Shown here one piece after another: positions 25,265 to 32,008 of a stretch of 46,482 nt of DNA (position 1 is its first letter; every line of letters starts with the position of its first letter). The DNA comes from JBAZFF01 sp041653495 (lineage in GTDB: Bacteria; Patescibacteriota; Minisyncoccia; Minisyncoccales; RBG-13-42-11). The stretch is taken from contig JBAZFF010000003.1 in assembly GCA_041653495.1 (NCBI GenBank), forward strand, positions 1-46,482, read 5' to 3'. A program made the position numbers and the translations under genes. The notes beneath the pieces were generated by a model. It made no database searches, was not told where the DNA came from, and was given only the letters and a program-made list of their open reading frames with translations.

Positions 25265-25300
25265 GTCCCCGAATCAGTAATCGGGGTTCGGGGACTTTTT
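25265..25300 (+). terminator. Intrinsic terminator with an alternative inner pairing
   Basis: GTCCCCGA (25265-25272) pairs perfectly with TCGGGGAC (25288-25295), followed by five Ts (25296-25300). TCGGGG also occurs at 25281-25286, so the 5' arm could pair there instead and release the T-adjacent arm. Two smaller hairpins precede it: GCCGG/CCGGC (25228-25240) and CAAACA/TGTTTG (25244-25263). Confidence 0.75.
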
Positions 25301-25318
25301 AGAGTGATTCTTTAAAAT

Positions 25319-25502
25319 GCTGGTGTGGCGGAAGAGTATAGACGCTAATCAGAAGGAGGAGAACTTGCCCGGTGTAGCGATACGATGCGGGCAAGACCGC
25401 CCAGATGAGTATGGTAAGGCGGCGGGCAAGACGTAAAACGAGGCGTCATCACAACACGCCTATCCCCTTCACTCCAGGTATCAAATCCTGGCACCAGCAC
25501 CA
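25319..25502 (+). ncRNA. tRNA-like RNA with a large structured domain in place of a normal anticodon arm
   Basis: GCTGGTG (25319-25325) pairs perfectly with CACCAGC (25492-25498), followed by A and an encoded CCA (25500-25502). A D-arm-like stem GCG/CGC (25328-25330, 25343-25345) and a T-stem CCAGG/CCTGG (25474-25478, 25487-25491) are in register, but the T-loop is 8 nt (TATCAAAT). Instead of a normal anticodon arm there are about 125 nt holding hairpins CTTGCCCG/CGGGCAAG (25364-25395), CCGCC/GGCGG (25397-25422) and AGGCGT/ACGCCT (25441-25461). A possible closing helix is GAAGG with CCTTC. CGGGCAAGAC is repeated at 25388 and 25423, allowing alternative folds. At 184 nt it is too short for a typical tmRNA, and no tag ORF is seen. 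Confidence 0.5.
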
Positions 25503-25515
25503 AACAAAGGTAACG

Positions 25516-25668
25516 ATGTATTATCCATCTCAAGCAATAATAGAAGCAGCGGCAAAAGAGGCCTACGGAACCTGCAATTACTTTTCCGCAGGGAACATAG
25601 AGGATGATAATCCGCTGAGCGCGGACGATAACTGGCCCTGGGTAAGGTACCCAACAGGGTTTGTTTAG
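25516..25668 (+). CDS. Small hypothetical protein (50 aa)
   Basis: ATG 25516 follows AAAGG at 6 nt. The product (MYYPSQAIIEAAAKEAYG, then an acidic and aromatic part ending WPWVRYPTGFV) looks protein-like and is the only convincing gene inside the RNA island. No family recognised. Confidence 0.5.
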   Translation: MYYPSQAIIEAAAKEAYGTCNYFSAGNIEDDNPLSADDNWPWVRYPTGFV

Positions 25669-25866
25669 CTTCAGTGTTGGCAGACCACGCAAAAACTGCC
25701 AGCCGCTGAATATGTGAAAGAGCGGTTAGAATATGAATCCAGTATACTAACCGCTCCATTGACAAGTTCAGTATCAGAAACAAGAAACTCCGCCATTGAT
25801 AACGGGCGAGGCAGCTTCATCCAACCTGTCTAATTGACAACGTACTTGGCGGCGTCTTTGAATTAT
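25669..25866 (+). other. Structured gap between the two tRNA-like RNAs
   Basis: No convincing gene. Two strong hairpins are visible: TTGGCAG/CTGCCAG (25677-25702, one G-U) and GAGCGGTTAG/CTAACCGCTC (25720-25756, perfect 10 bp with a 17-nt loop, no following T-run). The rest shows only short possible pairings. It may belong to the same long RNA as the flanking elements. Confidence 0.45.
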
Positions 25867-26035
25867 CGGGGAATAGCTCAGATGGAAGCGAGTAGGCCGA
25901 GACAATTTCGAGGAACTGAAAGCGAAGAGCGACCGCAATAAAGCGGTGGGCCGAAGCATAGGGTAGCGGATAGACACTGATTTGTACCCGGTGGAACGAC
26001 CGTGAAATCCCGTCACCAAACTTCTTTCCCGGCCA
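25867..26035 (+). ncRNA. tRNA-Thr-like RNA with an inserted structured segment
   Basis: CGGGGAA (25867-25873) pairs with TTTCCCG (26025-26031, one G-U), then G and an encoded CCA. T8-A9 and a D-arm GCTC/GAGT-like follow in normal positions. About 75 nt of extra sequence come next, with hairpin ACCGC/GCGGT (25932-25947). An anticodon-like arm CACTG/CGGTG (25975-25979, 25989-25993) has loop ATTTGTACC, which would read TGT (Thr). The T-arm region (GTGAAATCCC) lacks the normal TTCRA loop, and 10 extra bases separate it from the acceptor strand. It could be a decayed interrupted tRNA or a new tRNA-like RNA. Confidence 0.42.
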
Positions 26036-26055
26036 AAAAAAATAAAAGGAGACAA

Positions 26056-26256
26056 ATGAGAAAAATTACCAGCCAGAGAAAGAAATTCAGAGAAGAAAAA
26101 GGCGCGCCGTTGTCTATTACTTGTCCTGAGTGCGATCATACCGATGTCGAAGAAGGATCCATAGCTTTCAATTCCAAGATTATGGATTCTCATATCTGTT
26201 CTCATTGTCTAACCGAATTCAAGCTTTCGGAAAGAAAGGAGAGAAAAGGGATATGA
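26056..26256 (+). CDS. Small zinc-ribbon protein
   Basis: This 66-residue protein follows AAAGGAGACAA. A basic N-terminus (KITSQRKKFREEK) precedes CPEC (~residues 23-26) and CSHC (~49-52), a classic zinc ribbon. Function unknown; DNA or RNA binding is plausible. It overlaps the next gene by ATGA. Confidence 0.65.
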   Translation: MRKITSQRKKFREEKGAPLSITCPECDHTDVEEGSIAFNSKIMDSHICSHCLTEFKLSERKERKGI

Positions 26257-26981
26257 AAATAGGTACGAAGAGTCTTCTTTTCGGCGCCCATCAATTTTTT
26301 ATTCACCCTTTACTTGTTGCTCTTGCCTGGTGGAAGCTTTACGGCTTCCCTTGGGATCCTCGCCTTTGGTTTGCCTTCTTCTTACACGATATTGGCTATT
26401 GGGGGAAGGCGGATATGGATGGGAAAGAAGGAAGTGAACATATGATTTTAGGCGCGAAAATTATGAGTCGTCTTTTCGATCATAGTAATGAATTTAAGGA
26501 TATCTATGGAGACGATAATCATGCAGATAAGAAGTATGAATATTTGAGAGAAAACGGATGGAACTTTGTCAATATTGGGTTTTATAAGAAGGAAAGAATT
26601 ATCACAATGTATCGAAAATCTCGTAAGTGGTATCATTTCTGCCTCTATCATAGTCGTTTTTTTTCTTGTCTTCATGGCGTCAACCCTTCTCGTTTAGGTA
26701 TTGCAGACAAGTTTTCTCTTTGTTTAGAACCGGCTTGGTTGTATCTGTATAGGATTCGTTTGTCCGGGGAAATCAAGGAATATATGCCGTTGTCGGAGGA
26801 TCGATGGGCTAAAGGCGAGCCCAGATTTGTTTCGAAGAAGAAAGGAACAAACGCAGAAGAGCAATGGTTCTATAACGTACAGGAATTTTGTTCAAGATGG
26901 GCCGAAATGATTCTGATTTCTGACGGTATCGATAAATGGACCAATGCAACCAATGCAAAGGAGAGAAGATATGAAGCTTAA
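26253..26981 (+). CDS. HD-domain-like hypothetical protein
   Basis: This 242-residue protein overlaps its upstream neighbour by ATGA. Near residue 45 it has FFLHDIGYWGKADMDGKEG, with an HD pair and downstream EH (SEHMILGAKIMSRLFDH) that look like the start of an HD metal-dependent phosphohydrolase, but the full set of metal ligands is not certain. The N-terminal segment is hydrophobic (QFFIHPLLVALAWW). Role unknown. Confidence 0.55.
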   Translation: MKIGTKSLLFGAHQFFIHPLLVALAWWKLYGFPWDPRLWFAFFLHDIGYWGKADMDGKEGSEHMILGAKIMSRLFDHSNEFKDIYGDDNHADKKYEYLRENGWNFVNIGFYKKERIITMYRKSRKWYHFCLYHSRFFSCLHGVNPSRLGIADKFSLCLEPAWLYLYRIRLSGEIKEYMPLSEDRWAKGEPRFVSKKKGTNAEEQWFYNVQEFCSRWAEMILISDGIDKWTNATNAKERRYEA

Positions 26982-27219
26982 ATATGTCATGATTGACAAT
27001 TGTATTCCTATTATTTTCCCCGATTTGATTGTCCATAAGCATTTTGATTTTCTTTGTCATTTATATTCGCAAATCACATCTGCTGGATTTTTTCATGTAG
27101 ATAAAGATTCGTCCGGCAACTTGAAGGCCGTTGTTTATGGATTTTCTCAGTCTTTGAATTTAAAGCCTGCCACTGCCGACAGCGATATCTTGACCAAAGT
27201 TCTTAATAGTGGCGAATAG
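26971..27219 (+). CDS. Hypothetical protein
   Basis: This 82-residue protein starts at ATG 26971 behind AAAGGAGAGAAGAT and overlaps the previous gene by 11 nt. Unknown family; the middle reads SAGFFHVDKDSSGNLKAVVYG, typical of a small mixed alpha/beta fold. Confidence 0.6.
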   Translation: MKLKYVMIDNCIPIIFPDLIVHKHFDFLCHLYSQITSAGFFHVDKDSSGNLKAVVYGFSQSLNLKPATADSDILTKVLNSGE

Positions 27220-27222
27220 ACA

Positions 27223-27297
27223 ATGGAATTCACTGTCTTCGGAGTTTTGATTTTATGGTTGGGTTTGTTGGCTATAATAACTATTAAGGGAGGATGA
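27223..27297 (+). CDS. Possible 24-residue membrane microprotein
   Basis: ATG 27223 opens a 24-codon ORF whose product is almost a pure membrane helix (TVFGVLILWLGLLAIITI). Its ribosome binding site is weak. It fits exactly between two genes and leaves the next gene's GGGAGG site at its 3' end. Similar tiny membrane ORFs occur at 16515, 35759, 39937 and 40932. Confidence 0.35.
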   Translation: MEFTVFGVLILWLGLLAIITIKGG

Positions 27298-27301
27298 AGA
27301 A

Positions 27302-27856
27302 ATGAAGAAAAGATTGTCTTTAAAGATTTTGGAAGTTGTAAGAATGTATGCGGCGCTCGACACTCTTATCAACATGTCAGGCATCTCGTACAAAAAACTT
27401 TATTGGCTTGACAGAAACCGGAAGGTCTTGCTTCCTGTTTTTAAACGATGGCAGAAGGTAGCGGCAGAGATTACGGATAAATATTATGTCTCTGCTCCTG
27501 AATTTGCTTTCGTGTCGGCAGAGAATTATCCTGCATTCAAGGAAGAATTGCTCCGTTACGAGCAAGCCGAAAGTTCTATTCTTCCTATTTGCGAAAAGTA
27601 TGAAATAAAGCTTCCCCAAGGAAGAGGGATTCCTCCGGAGAAAAGTCGGGAAGTGAATTATGAAGTCGCAGAGGCAGCGGAGAAATTTCCTTTGTCGGAG
27701 ATTGATATCTATATGATTGTTGTCGATGAGCCTTTTGAATTCGTTCTGAAGAATTTGCCGGGAGATATGCAACTCGACCTTGCGCCGATGCTTGTGGTTA
27801 ATCATACGGGGCTTGTTATGACAGAGGATCAAATTATTGCAAACAACAAGGATTGA
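27302..27856 (+). CDS. Hypothetical protein
   Basis: This 184-residue soluble protein follows GGGAGGATGAAGAA. It is mainly helical in the first 90 residues (KRWQKVAAEITDKYYVSAPEF), with an Ile/Val/Asp-rich end. It resembles small phage proteins of unknown function; I do not recognise a family. Confidence 0.6.
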   Translation: MKKRLSLKILEVVRMYAALDTLINMSGISYKKLYWLDRNRKVLLPVFKRWQKVAAEITDKYYVSAPEFAFVSAENYPAFKEELLRYEQAESSILPICEKYEIKLPQGRGIPPEKSREVNYEVAEAAEKFPLSEIDIYMIVVDEPFEFVLKNLPGDMQLDLAPMLVVNHTGLVMTEDQIIANNKD

Positions 27857-27859
27857 AAA

Positions 27860-28068
27860 ATGAGAACATTAAGAAGAAGGGCGGGAGAAGAAATGGAATG
27901 TCTGCAAGCGACGAGTAAGACTTATTCTCATGTTAATTCTATTCTCTTCTGTCCGCAATGCGAAACGATTTTTCATCCGACCATATTTATGCGGGATTGT
28001 CCGTGTTGCGCTAATAGATCAACGGTTTCTTTCTTCCGCAGAAATATTGTCCGGAAGGAGGCTCATGA
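27860..28068 (+). CDS. Zinc-ribbon protein, probable one-base frameshift near its end
   Basis: The protein starts MRTLRRRAGEEM (another L-x-R-R terminus; ATG 27893 is a second possible start) and has a zinc ribbon, FCPQC then CPCC. The uncorrected frame runs on to 28408, overlapping the lytic transglycosylase gene by more than 340 nt, which is unlike anything else here. Adding one T in the GTTTC near 28029-28032 would give CPCCANRSTVFFLPQKYC and a stop at 28066-28068. That makes the ATGA overlap with the next gene that is normal for this phage. I therefore give 28068 as the probable intended end (69 residues); this is inference. Confidence 0.5.
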
Positions 28069-28535
28069 TGAAAGTGCTATTGATAGGAATCGTCGTCTGT
28101 TGTATCGCTTTTCAGTTGGTCATGTTGATGGAGAAGATTGCGCCTGTGCAGTCTGTGAGTCACGACGAAATAAAATTCTCATCGACAACAATACCGAAGC
28201 CCAGCCAGAAAATCTTATCGTCGGTGAATATGGCGTCTTCTCTGACTGGACTATCAAATCGGTTTTTGGTGGCTTTGATGTTTTCCGAAAGCTCTTTCAA
28301 CCAACGGGCGGTTTCTTCAAAGTCTTATCATGGCCTGATGCAGATTCGTTGGCCGATATACGATCCAGATGTAAACGTGCTTTCCGGCGCCAAGACGTTC
28401 GTGGATAAGCTCAAGCAAACAGATGGTGATTATCTCAAGGCAATATGTCTTTACAAGGGATGGCCGGAAAGCAGCAGGGAAGGTCAACAGCAGGCAAGAA
28501 AAGTAATGATTCTGGCAAGAACAATTCAGATGTAG
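28065..28535 (+). CDS. Lytic transglycosylase (SLT-like) with N-terminal membrane anchor
   Basis: This 156-residue protein starts at ATG 28065 (or 28068) behind AAGGAGG. It begins with a membrane or signal-like helix (VLLIGIVVCCIAFQLVML). The catalytic core has LMFSESSFNQRAVS with the SLT Glu and SKSYHGLMQI, the standard G-L-M-Q-I motif. It is short for the family and ends after a helical segment. It would cleave peptidoglycan during lysis or entry. Confidence 0.78.
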   Translation: MMKVLLIGIVVCCIAFQLVMLMEKIAPVQSVSHDEIKFSSTTIPKPSQKILSSVNMASSLTGLSNRFLVALMFSESSFNQRAVSSKSYHGLMQIRWPIYDPDVNVLSGAKTFVDKLKQTDGDYLKAICLYKGWPESSREGQQQARKVMILARTIQM

Positions 28536-28616
28536 CCCTCGCGAGGGCGTAGGAATGGGAGGAACCGTGCGGCTCACCCGAAAGGGCGTCGAAAGTTCTT
28601 ACCGGCCTCCCGTTCC
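28535..28616 (+). ncRNA. Structured RNA element with GNRA-type hairpin between genes
   Basis: GCCCTCGCGAGGGC (28535-28548) is a perfect palindrome. Immediately after, GGAATGGGAGG (28552-28562) pairs with CCTCCCGTTCC (28606-28616; one G-U) as an 11-bp stem enclosing a 43-nt domain, which contains CCC-GAAA-GGG, a GNRA tetraloop hairpin. It resembles an RNA domain rather than a terminator (no T-run). It sits just upstream of the ribosome binding site at 28635. Confidence 0.45.
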
Positions 28617-28649
28617 ACCTAAAATTCAAGCCGAGAAGGAGTGGAGAAA

Positions 28650-28895
28650 ATGAGTAGGGCGTGGTGCAAAGAATGTGGAAGATGGTTGAAGCCGACGAGA
28701 GGGATTGGTTTTAGCGGGGGCCTGGCAATATTTGTTTTGGCTTGGCTTACTTGTGGTCTTGCGTTTCTCGCTTTGCTTTTGATGCCAAAGAGATGTTCGT
28801 ACTGCGGATCACGCAAACTTTCGTATAACTTCAAGCCGAAAATTTCTCCTATTCACTCATATCCTGAATTGACAAGAAAGAGAGGTAAAAAATGA
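28650..28895 (+). CDS. Membrane protein with a split zinc ribbon
   Basis: This 81-residue protein starts at ATG 28650 behind AAGGAG. CKEC near the N-terminus and CSYC near residue 50 form a zinc ribbon interrupted by a membrane helix pair (GLAIFVLAWLTCGLAFLALL). Unknown function. It overlaps the next gene by ATGA. Confidence 0.6.
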   Translation: MSRAWCKECGRWLKPTRGIGFSGGLAIFVLAWLTCGLAFLALLLMPKRCSYCGSRKLSYNFKPKISPIHSYPELTRKRGKK

Positions 28896-29179
28896 AAGAT
28901 GACATAGCAGCAGAGCAGGAAACAGTGACGGAGAATCTCAAAGGCAAGATGAGGATCAGTCGTCTCGTTCGTTTCGGTTGCTGGCTCAAGCAGGAATGGC
29001 AGGATCTTCACATAAGTTTTCACAAGTGGAGCTTTCGGATGCTGGTCATGTTTCTTTGCGGGATTGCAGCGGGTCTTTATATCTCAATGAAGATATGGGA
29101 CTGGCGCATGGATCAAGCGGTGAGACTCAAGGGCGTCGTTATTTCGCAGGTCGTTTACGATCTCAAGGAAAGACCGTGA
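28892..29179 (+). CDS. Small membrane protein
   Basis: This 95-residue protein has a charged N-terminal half, one membrane helix (MLVMFLCGIAAGLYISM, ~50-67) and a short C-terminal tail. It follows the lytic transglycosylase by two genes, so a lysis-associated role such as holin or spanin partner is possible but not shown. Confidence 0.55.
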   Translation: MKDDIAAEQETVTENLKGKMRISRLVRFGCWLKQEWQDLHISFHKWSFRMLVMFLCGIAAGLYISMKIWDWRMDQAVRLKGVVISQVVYDLKERP

Positions 29180-29238
29180 AGATTAAAAGGCCAAAAGGCA
29201 ATGGGTCTTTGAGGAAAGTAAAATTGAACAGGAGATAA
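29176..29238 (+). CDS. 20-residue basic peptide ending KVKLNRR
   Basis: GTG 29176 overlaps the previous stop and follows AAGGA at 6 nt. The peptide is extremely basic (KIKRPKGNGSLRK...) and ends in KLNRR, the same motif found at the ends of Rad50-C, the small terminase and others. It sits directly before rtcB. A real microprotein is plausible because of the motif; length alone would not support it. Confidence 0.4.
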   Translation: MKIKRPKGNGSLRKVKLNRR

Positions 29239-29239
29239 A

Positions 29240-30394
29240 ATGAAGAAAGTAATTGTTACCGAAAGAATCCCTATAAAAATGTGGCTGGGTGATATTGAAC
29301 AAGGAGCATTAAACCAAGGTTTGAATCTTGCCAATCTACCTTTTGCCTTCAAGCACATTGCCATCATGCCGGATGCCCATCAGGGCTATGGAATGCCCAT
29401 TGGAGGTGTTCTGGCGACTCGCAGGGCGGTTATCCCAAACGCCGTGGGCGTTGACATTGGCTGTGGTATGTGCGCGGTAAGGACTGACTTAACAGACATC
29501 AGCCAGGAAACACTCAAGAAAATAATGGAGAGAATCCGCGAAGCTGTCCCGGTCGGTTTTAAACACCATGCAGAACCACAAGAAAACGACTTTTACCTTC
29601 CCGGTCAGTTCGGCCCGATTATCGCCCAGGAAGAAGGGAACATTGACTACCAGATAGGAACTCTTGGTGGTGGAAACCATTTCATTGAAATTCAGAAAGG
29701 TTCTGATGGGAATTTTTGGATTATGATTCATTCCGGAAGCCGCAACCTTGGCAAGAAGGTGGCTGATTTCTACAACAAGATAGCTGTTAAGCTGAACGAA
29801 CAGTGGCATTCTTCAGTTCCTAAGCAATGGGAGCTTGCCTTTCTGCCGATGGATACGCCGGAATACAAGGGATACCTTCAGGATATGCAGATATGTGTGG
29901 ACTTTGCCCTTGCAAACCGGAAACTCATGATGGACAGAATAACGGCGATATTTTATACTGAAACACTTTGCGATTTCGAGTCGATGATTAATATTGCTCA
30001 CAACTATGCAAAGATGGAAAATCATTTTGGAGAGAATGTGCTCGTACACAGGAAGGGTGCTACATCAGCAAAGGTCGGGCAGATAGGAATCATACCAGGA
30101 TCACAGGGGACAAAGAGCTACGTCGTAGAAGGCATGGGAAATCCAGAAAGTTTTCAAAGCTGTTCGCATGGAGCCGGAAGGTGCATGGGAAGAAAAGATG
30201 CCACCAGAAGGCTTGATCTTAAGACAGAAATCAAGAGACTTGACGATCAGGGCATTATTCATGGCATCAGAAATATAGACGATCTCGACGAGGCGGCGGG
30301 GGCATATAAGGATATTGCCGTTGTCATGGAAAATCAGAAGGATCTCGTTAAGATTCTTGTTGAACTTAAACCGGTGGCTGTTATTAAAGGATAA
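29240..30394 (+). CDS. rtcB: RNA ligase RtcB
   Basis: This 384-residue RtcB joins RNA ends with 2',3'-cyclic or 3' phosphate to 5'-OH using GTP and Mn2+. Visible motifs: MPDAHQGYGMPIGGVLAT, VGVDIGCGM (metal Cys), LGGGNHFIE, HSGSRNLGK, and the guanylation region HRKGATSAKVGQIGIIPGS with the catalytic His in SCSHGAGR. Length fits the bacterial short form. In this phage it could repair tRNAs cut by host defence nucleases or seal processed phage RNAs; two unusual tRNA-like RNAs lie 3-4 kb upstream. Confidence 0.92.
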   Translation: MKKVIVTERIPIKMWLGDIEQGALNQGLNLANLPFAFKHIAIMPDAHQGYGMPIGGVLATRRAVIPNAVGVDIGCGMCAVRTDLTDISQETLKKIMERIREAVPVGFKHHAEPQENDFYLPGQFGPIIAQEEGNIDYQIGTLGGGNHFIEIQKGSDGNFWIMIHSGSRNLGKKVADFYNKIAVKLNEQWHSSVPKQWELAFLPMDTPEYKGYLQDMQICVDFALANRKLMMDRITAIFYTETLCDFESMINIAHNYAKMENHFGENVLVHRKGATSAKVGQIGIIPGSQGTKSYVVEGMGNPESFQSCSHGAGRCMGRKDATRRLDLKTEIKRLDDQGIIHGIRNIDDLDEAAGAYKDIAVVMENQKDLVKILVELKPVAVIKG

Positions 30395-30409
30395 TAAAAG
30401 GTGATATAA

Positions 30410-30814
30410 ATGGATCATGAATCCACCAGAAAGAGATTCGAGGAAATTATTTTCGCGGACTATTTCATTAGAGGTATAAACTTTAATGGCGGCGGGCAGT
30501 TCGCTGAGGTCAAACACAAATTGCATAAAGATGAGTTGTGTGAACGTGAAGGAGAGTCTTATAAGAGAGAAGAAGTCTCCGCCATGTGGCACGGCTGGAA
30601 GCTTGCAATGAAAGTAAAAGGTGAAGGCAGGAATGGCTGGGTTGTAGAAAATGGTCAATCGGGTTCAGATTTGCGATACAGAAGCATGAAGTTCGGCCAA
30701 GTTTTCTGGACGGATAAAATCAAAGAAGCTCTTCGATTCTTTCGTAGAGAAGATGCTGAAATGTTTTCTGAAGAAGATGAGGATGCCTGGAGAATTGTGG
30801 AGGTGAAGGAATGA
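30410..30814 (+). CDS. Hypothetical protein
   Basis: This 134-residue protein resembles the many small accessory proteins of large phages: an N-terminal helix, then EEVSAMWHGWKLAMK, a pattern I associate with phage proteins of unknown function. No catalytic motif is visible. It overlaps the next gene by ATGA. Confidence 0.6.
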   Translation: MDHESTRKRFEEIIFADYFIRGINFNGGGQFAEVKHKLHKDELCEREGESYKREEVSAMWHGWKLAMKVKGEGRNGWVVENGQSGSDLRYRSMKFGQVFWTDKIKEALRFFRREDAEMFSEEDEDAWRIVEVKE

Positions 30815-31011
30815 AAAAGCAACGTAAGTATTTTCTTGTCGCAGTTGACCTCCCGGAAGATATGACTATTCCAGAAATGGCCGATTACATCAGAGAGGCG
30901 GTTGAGACATGGGGAGGACAGTATTCGCCTGATGATGTTCGTTCCGATGAAAAGAATACGACCGTGAGGCCGACACAGACTCCCTCGACTATAGTAAGGC
31001 AATCACGATGA
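30811..31011 (+). CDS. Hypothetical small protein
   Basis: This 66-residue protein starts MKKQRKYFLVAVDLPEDMTIPEMADYIREAV, a beta-alpha start common in small accessory phage proteins, and has a disordered Thr/Pro-rich tail. Unknown role. ATGA overlaps on both sides. Confidence 0.6.
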   Translation: MKKQRKYFLVAVDLPEDMTIPEMADYIREAVETWGGQYSPDDVRSDEKNTTVRPTQTPSTIVRQSR

Positions 31012-31313
31012 CAGCCCTCGCAAAGCTCAAGGAGCTAATTGTCATGCTTCAGTCTGCCGCAGAGCAGCATGAAGACGACCTTATCAGCGGCAAGGAGATG
31101 CAGCAGAAAGCCCAAAAGTATGTTCGGGACTATCTCGCCGACAAAGAGGTTGGCAATACAATTCGAATTCTGCCGTTTGGTTTGCACAGAGGAAAGAAGA
31201 TTACTGAAATCGAAACTGATTATCTCAAGTGGTTGATGGATCAGGAATGGTTCGAAGAGAAGCAAAAGGATATCTATAACGATGTCAAAGAAGAACTTGA
31301 AGGGAGAGAATAG
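31008..31313 (+). CDS. DUF3820-like protein
   Basis: This 101-residue protein has a helical N-terminus and then ILPFGLHRGKKITEIETDYLKWLMDQEWFE, matching the DUF3820 pattern (PFGKHKGK...IPxDYLxWL). That small domain is often found with exonucleases or as a stand-alone phage protein. Biochemical role unknown. Confidence 0.68.
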   Translation: MTALAKLKELIVMLQSAAEQHEDDLISGKEMQQKAQKYVRDYLADKEVGNTIRILPFGLHRGKKITEIETDYLKWLMDQEWFEEKQKDIYNDVKEELEGRE

Positions 31314-31664
31314 ATGAACGGTTGGATTGGTGTTGATTTGGACGGGACTCTTGCTCTGTATGATCATTGGCGTGGAGCGGATAATATCGGCGAGGCAATT
31401 CCCGCAATGCTGGTCAGAGTGAAGGACTGGATTGCAGAAGGCCGAACTGTGAAAATATTCACGGCGAGAGCTTGTGAGCCGGAACAAATTCCTTACGTCG
31501 AAAAATGGCTTGAAGAGAACGGCATCGGCGGTCTTGAAGTGACTTGTTCAAAAGACTTCGGGATGTTTGAATTATGGGACGACAGAAGCGTTCGCGTTAT
31601 TGCGAATACAGGTTGTCCTTGTTGCTCAGATCATCAGGTAAGATCGACTTCTGATAACGGATAG
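31314..31664 (+). CDS. HAD-like phosphatase
   Basis: This 116-residue protein starts right after the previous stop. It has HAD motif I VDLDGTLALYD, motif II FTAR and a C-terminal CSKDFGMFELWDDR with the acidic pair of motif IV. It is short, without a clear cap domain. The substrate could be a nucleotide or a sugar phosphate; context does not decide. Confidence 0.7.
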   Translation: MNGWIGVDLDGTLALYDHWRGADNIGEAIPAMLVRVKDWIAEGRTVKIFTARACEPEQIPYVEKWLEENGIGGLEVTCSKDFGMFELWDDRSVRVIANTGCPCCSDHQVRSTSDNG

Positions 31665-31678
31665 GAAGGGACGGTAAA

Positions 31679-32008
31679 ATGTCGGATCAGGAAAAAGAAT
31701 TCGATAAGTCCAAGGGCGCAAAGTTTGACGTCGGAAAGCAAGGCTGGTATCCGATGCCTTTGGTCATTCTCGAGCCTCTTGCAGATGTATTTTTGGCTGG
31801 AGAAAAGAAGTATGAGTGCTTCAATTGCTTGAAGCCGTTTGAAGATTCAGACCGAAGATTTTGGGATGCAACAATGCGGCACCTTGCGGCGTGTCAGATA
31901 GATCCTTTATCGAAAGATACAGAGACAGGATGTTATCATGCGGCGCAGGTAGCGTTCAATATCCTTTTGCGGCTTCATAGTGCTTTAAGGATAAAGGAGG
32001 AAAAATGA
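31679..32008 (+). CDS. DUF5664-like (dATP/dGTP diphosphohydrolase-annotated) protein
   Basis: This 109-residue protein shows the family order AKFDVGKQGWYPMPLVILEPLADVFLAGEKKY, then FWDATMRHLAACQIDPLSKDTETG and a final helix HAAQVAFNILLRL. Such proteins are annotated as dATP/dGTP diphosphohydrolase-like in phages and are thought to act in nucleotide metabolism. An alternative is a structural relative without activity. Confidence 0.68.
   Translation: MSDQEKEFDKSKGAKFDVGKQGWYPMPLVILEPLADVFLAGEKKYECFNCLKPFEDSDRRFWDATMRHLAACQIDPLSKDTETGCYHAAQVAFNILLRLHSALRIKEEK

Noticed and set aside
25319..25502. Considered as a tmRNA
   Set aside because: 184 nt is too short, no tag-peptide ORF, a D-stem is present, and tmRNA-specific 5' sequence is absent.
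25405..25668. 87-codon ORF starting inside the first tRNA-like RNA
   Set aside because: Its first 37 codons overlap the structured RNA; only the part from ATG 25516 has a ribosome binding site and protein-like sequence.
25319..26035. Considered as tRNAs with group I introns
   Set aside because: The inserted segments (75-125 nt) are shorter than group I introns and no P3-P7 core could be recognised.
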